Source: Symbiobacteriaceae bacterium
GTDB lineage: Bacteria; Bacillota; JAAYKD01; WRDA01
Direction of reading: 5' to 3'
Length of the DNA stretch: 17,261 nucleotides
NCBI GenBank assembly: GCA_009779515.1
Contig: WREE01000026.1
Coordinates: forward strand, 1 to 17,261
Shown: positions 15,024 through 17,261 of the stretch, piece by piece
Position numbering within the stretch: position 1 is the stretch's first letter
How the letters are laid out: every line of letters begins with the position of its first letter
Position numbers and translations under genes: made by a program
Notes under the pieces: generated by a model
What the model was told of the DNA's origin: nothing
Seen by the model: only the letters and a program-made list of their open reading frames with translations
Databases searched by the model: none

Positions 15024-15932
15024 TTACTTCACTCTGGCATAGCCAAAGGAGTTAAGAGCCTGTTGGTTGTTGCGCCAACGAGGACGAACTTTAACCCACA
15101 GCTCTAAAAACACCTGGCAACCAAACAATAGCTCCAGTTCCTGGCGGGCTAAAGAGCCGATCTCTTTGAGCTTGGCGCCCTTGCTACCGATGATAATCCC
15201 TTTAGGGCTCTCCCGGTCGGTATAAATAGTAGCTTGAATTTTCACGAGACCTTTCTCCCCTGGCTCTTCCAGCTTTTCCACATCCACCGCTATGCCGTGG
15301 GGTACTTCATCCCGAGTGAGCTGCAACACCTTTTCCCGAATAATTTCGGCTACGAGAAAGCGCTCCGGTTGGTCGATAACTATATCTGAGGGATAGTACT
15401 GGGGTCCCGGGGGAAGCTCCTGACAAATACTTTCTTTAAGCTCTGCTACCCCTTCGCCGGTTAAAGCCGAAACCCGGAAGATACCTGCCCAGGGTAACTT
15501 CGAAAAAAACGTATCTTGTAAAGAGGTTACTGTCTCCTCTTCCGCCAGGTCGATTTTGTTAATAATTAAGTATATGGGGGCAGGAATACTTTTCAACTGC
15601 TCCACTATCCGTTGGTCTCCGGCGCCAGGCAGCCTACTGTCAGCCGTGGTAAGAAAAAGTATGAGCTCCACCTCTGCCAGGGAAGCCCAGGCATACTGGT
15701 TCATTCTCTCCCCCAGGGAGTTTTGGGGGGTATGTACCCCCGGTGTATCCAAAAAAACTGCTTGCCCCTCCTCCCAAGTTAAAATACAGGGAATACGGTT
15801 GCGAGTGGTTTGCGGCTTCTCAGAAACGATGCTGAGCTTAGTCCCCATCATCTGGTTCAGGAGAGTTGACTTTCCTACGTTACTCCGCCCGAGGAGAGCA
15901 ACGAAACCTGAGTGCAAAAGTAGCTCTGTCAT
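15024..15932 (-). CDS. era: GTPase Era, 16S rRNA/30S assembly factor
   Basis: The 302-residue protein has all GTPase motifs: G1 GRSNVGKS (15-22), G2 QTTR (41-44), G3 DTPG (62-65), G4 NKID (125-128) and G5 SAL (155-157). A C-terminal KH domain follows, with GIIIGSKGAKLKEIG (245-259) and the usual end WRNNQQALNSFGY. Era binds the 3' end of 16S rRNA and assists maturation of the small subunit. ATG 15932 was chosen because it overlaps the ybeY stop as ATGA, has GGAGAGG upstream and gives the standard N-terminus. A frame start at 15965 would add 11 residues inside ybeY. The G1 Ser where most Era proteins have Pro is a minor variant. Confidence 0.96.
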   Translation of the reverse strand: MTELLLHSGFVALLGRSNVGKSTLLNQMMGTKLSIVSEKPQTTRNRIPCILTWEEGQAVFLDTPGVHTPQNSLGERMNQYAWASLAEVELILFLTTADSRLPGAGDQRIVEQLKSIPAPIYLIINKIDLAEEETVTSLQDTFFSKLPWAGIFRVSALTGEGVAELKESICQELPPGPQYYPSDIVIDQPERFLVAEIIREKVLQLTRDEVPHGIAVDVEKLEEPGEKGLVKIQATIYTDRESPKGIIIGSKGAKLKEIGSLARQELELLFGCQVFLELWVKVRPRWRNNQQALNSFGYARVK

Positions 15933-16411
15933 AGCATGTCCAACCTCTCCAGAATAGCCAGGCATTTGCGGTGCATCTCCTCCAACGCCTCATCTTCTTC
16001 GTCAGCAAGAGCCTGCTCTTGGTGGTCATAACCGCACAGGTGTAAGAGACCATGGAGAGCGGCAAAGGTGAGCTCCCAAGGGAAGCTGTTACCGTTATGC
16101 CGGGCGTTTTCTGCCACCATCTGAGGTGCCAGCGCTATATCTCCTAAATATCTTTGGGCCTCAGGGTTGGCGGGGAGGAGCTCGTGGTCACTGGGAAAAG
16201 AGAGAACATCGGTAGGGGTGTCCTGACCACGATAAGCTAAATTTAAACGGTGTATCTCTTTAACCGCCACCAGCTTTAAGGTAACTTCCCACTCCCCTTG
16301 CTCCCGTTCTTGCTCTAAGAGAAGCCCTAGGGCTGATTGCAGCATAGCTTTATGTTCCGGGAGAATTTTAACTCCCCGCTGCGCGTTACGAATAACTACC
16401 TGAGATACCAT
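15929..16411 (-). CDS. ybeY: Endoribonuclease YbeY, rRNA maturation factor
   Basis: The 160-residue protein carries the YbeY zinc site HGLLHLCGYDH with H120, H124 and H130, preceded by the conserved DTPTDVLSFP (64-73) and LGDIALAP (89-96). YbeY is a single-strand endoribonuclease acting in 16S rRNA processing and 70S quality control. The start has GAGGTAAGG upstream and lies 7 nt after pgpH; its stop overlaps the era start by 4 nt. Genetic linkage to era fits their shared role in small-subunit maturation. Acidic residues are abundant in the last helix. Confidence 0.95.
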   Translation of the reverse strand: MVSQVVIRNAQRGVKILPEHKAMLQSALGLLLEQEREQGEWEVTLKLVAVKEIHRLNLAYRGQDTPTDVLSFPSDHELLPANPEAQRYLGDIALAPQMVAENARHNGNSFPWELTFAALHGLLHLCGYDHQEQALADEEDEALEEMHRKCLAILERLDML

Positions 16412-16418
16412 TTAAACC

Positions 16419-17261
16419 TTACCTCTCTGTCTGGGATGGTGAAGGTTCCGGCGCCGGATAGGTGATGCGTCGGTGATAGACTGACATCAAGGTCTTGGTT
16501 AGAGTCGCCATCACACGGTTCAAATCCCGGATAGTTAGATCACAATCATCGAGTTGCCCGTTGTTCAGGCGCTCCCGGCAGATACGCTCCACGGTCTTGG
16601 TAATATTTTCCTCGCTGGGTACCTGTAGGGTGCGCACCGTAGCTTCACAGGCATCAGCCAACATCACCACGGCTACCTCCTTGTTGGGGGGCTTTGGTCC
16701 TGGGTAGCAAAAATCTGCCATCTGCACTTCCTCCCCCTCGCCGGCTTCAGCTACAGCCCGGCGGTAGAAATAACCTGCCTCCGAGGTGCCGTGATGAGAG
16801 CGAATAAACTGCAGAATCTGCTCCGGCAGCTTATGCTCCTTACCCAACTCCAACCCGTCTTTGACATGGGCGAAGAGAATAGCCGCCGAGACAGCCGGGC
16901 GCAGCTGATCGTGAGGATTTTCCCGGTTATGTTGATTTTCCACGAAGAAGATCGGGCGCTTGGTCTTCCCCACATCGTGGAAGGAGGCGCCCACACGGGC
17001 TAACAGGGAGTTGGCTTTAATTTCGTCGCAAACTACCTCAGCCAGGTTGGCAACCATGATACTGTGTTGATAACTCCCCGGCGCTTCCATCATAAGGGTG
17101 CGGAGCAAAGGATGGTTCGGATTACCCAGCTCCAACAATTTTAACGAAGAGATAAGTTGGAAGGTACCTTCCAAAAAGGGTAGGAGCCCTAATGCCAATA
17201 TACTATCGATTAAACCGCTGGTGAAGCCAATACCTACCGAGCGCCAAAGGACTGGGGAAAA
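16419..17261 (-). CDS. pgpH: 7TM-HD cyclic-di-AMP phosphodiesterase PgpH/YqfF, C-terminal part
   Basis: 280 codons are visible; the 5' end lies beyond the right edge and the frame stays open to it. The visible start is the end of the transmembrane region (IGFTSGLIDSILALGLLPFLEG). It is followed by the signature LLELGNPNHPLLRTLMMEAPGSYQHS and the HD domain: the His of SYQHS, FHDVGK, the His of LFAHVKDG and the HH of IRSHHG, which bind two metals. The protein degrades cyclic-di-AMP to pApA at the membrane. The C-terminus is proline- and serine-rich. It lies 7 nt before ybeY, the usual Firmicutes order. Confidence 0.95.
   Translation of the reverse strand, partial: FSPVLWRSVGIGFTSGLIDSILALGLLPFLEGTFQLISSLKLLELGNPNHPLLRTLMMEAPGSYQHSIMVANLAEVVCDEIKANSLLARVGASFHDVGKTKRPIFFVENQHNRENPHDQLRPAVSAAILFAHVKDGLELGKEHKLPEQILQFIRSHHGTSEAGYFYRRAVAEAGEGEEVQMADFCYPGPKPPNKEVAVVMLADACEATVRTLQVPSEENITKTVERICRERLNNGQLDDCDLTIRDLNRVMATLTKTLMSVYHRRITYPAPEPSPSQTER

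Overview
The window reads as part of a Clostridia-type Firmicutes chromosome (Peptococcaceae or Heliobacteriaceae-like is a guess). The reasons are the pgpH-ybeY-era-recO gene order, AddAB rather than RecBCD, strong GGAGG ribosome binding sites and an EFR1-type flavodoxin/ferredoxin. Almost everything lies on the minus strand; the clear plus-strand exceptions are a phosphotransferase-fold gene and one small ORF.

Right part (17261 down to 13702, minus): the 3' part of pgpH (cyclic-di-AMP phosphodiesterase), then ybeY, era, recO and a DUF4342 protein. They are tightly packed, with gaps of 7 nt, a 4-nt overlap, 1 nt and 22 nt, and form one transcription unit for RNA maturation, ribosome assembly and recombination. 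It is closed by a clean intrinsic terminator at 13655-13680. dgkA and cdd, often found between ybeY and era in Firmicutes, are absent here.

Middle part (13636 down to 6892, minus): addB and addA overlap by 11 nt and encode the double-strand-break helicase-nuclease. addB begins just after the terminator without a visible Shine-Dalgarno and lacks an N-terminal Walker A. AddA carries its own four-cysteine set around the nuclease domain, as AddB does.

Left part (6855 down to 1) is a patchwork of short, mostly more AT-rich units. It holds a two-zinc-ribbon protein with a near-perfect promoter and its own terminator, a small unknown ORF with a TTG start, and an S9 prolyl-oligopeptidase-type peptidase. 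Next come a small plus-strand ORF containing two copies of a palindromic repeat, and a TetR regulator with an EFR1 flavodoxin/ferredoxin in one operon behind a good promoter with a repeated 11-mer. Last are a phosphotransferase-fold protein with an atypical catalytic loop and a structured leader containing a short ORF, a small ORF interrupted by an amber codon, and the first 35 codons of phnX.

No tRNA, rRNA, CRISPR array or intact insertion sequence was seen. No whole new system stands out. The best leads are the iron-sulfur signature in AddA, the addB start, the leader ORF before the phosphotransferase, the amber-interrupted ORF beside phnX, and the REP-like palindromes.
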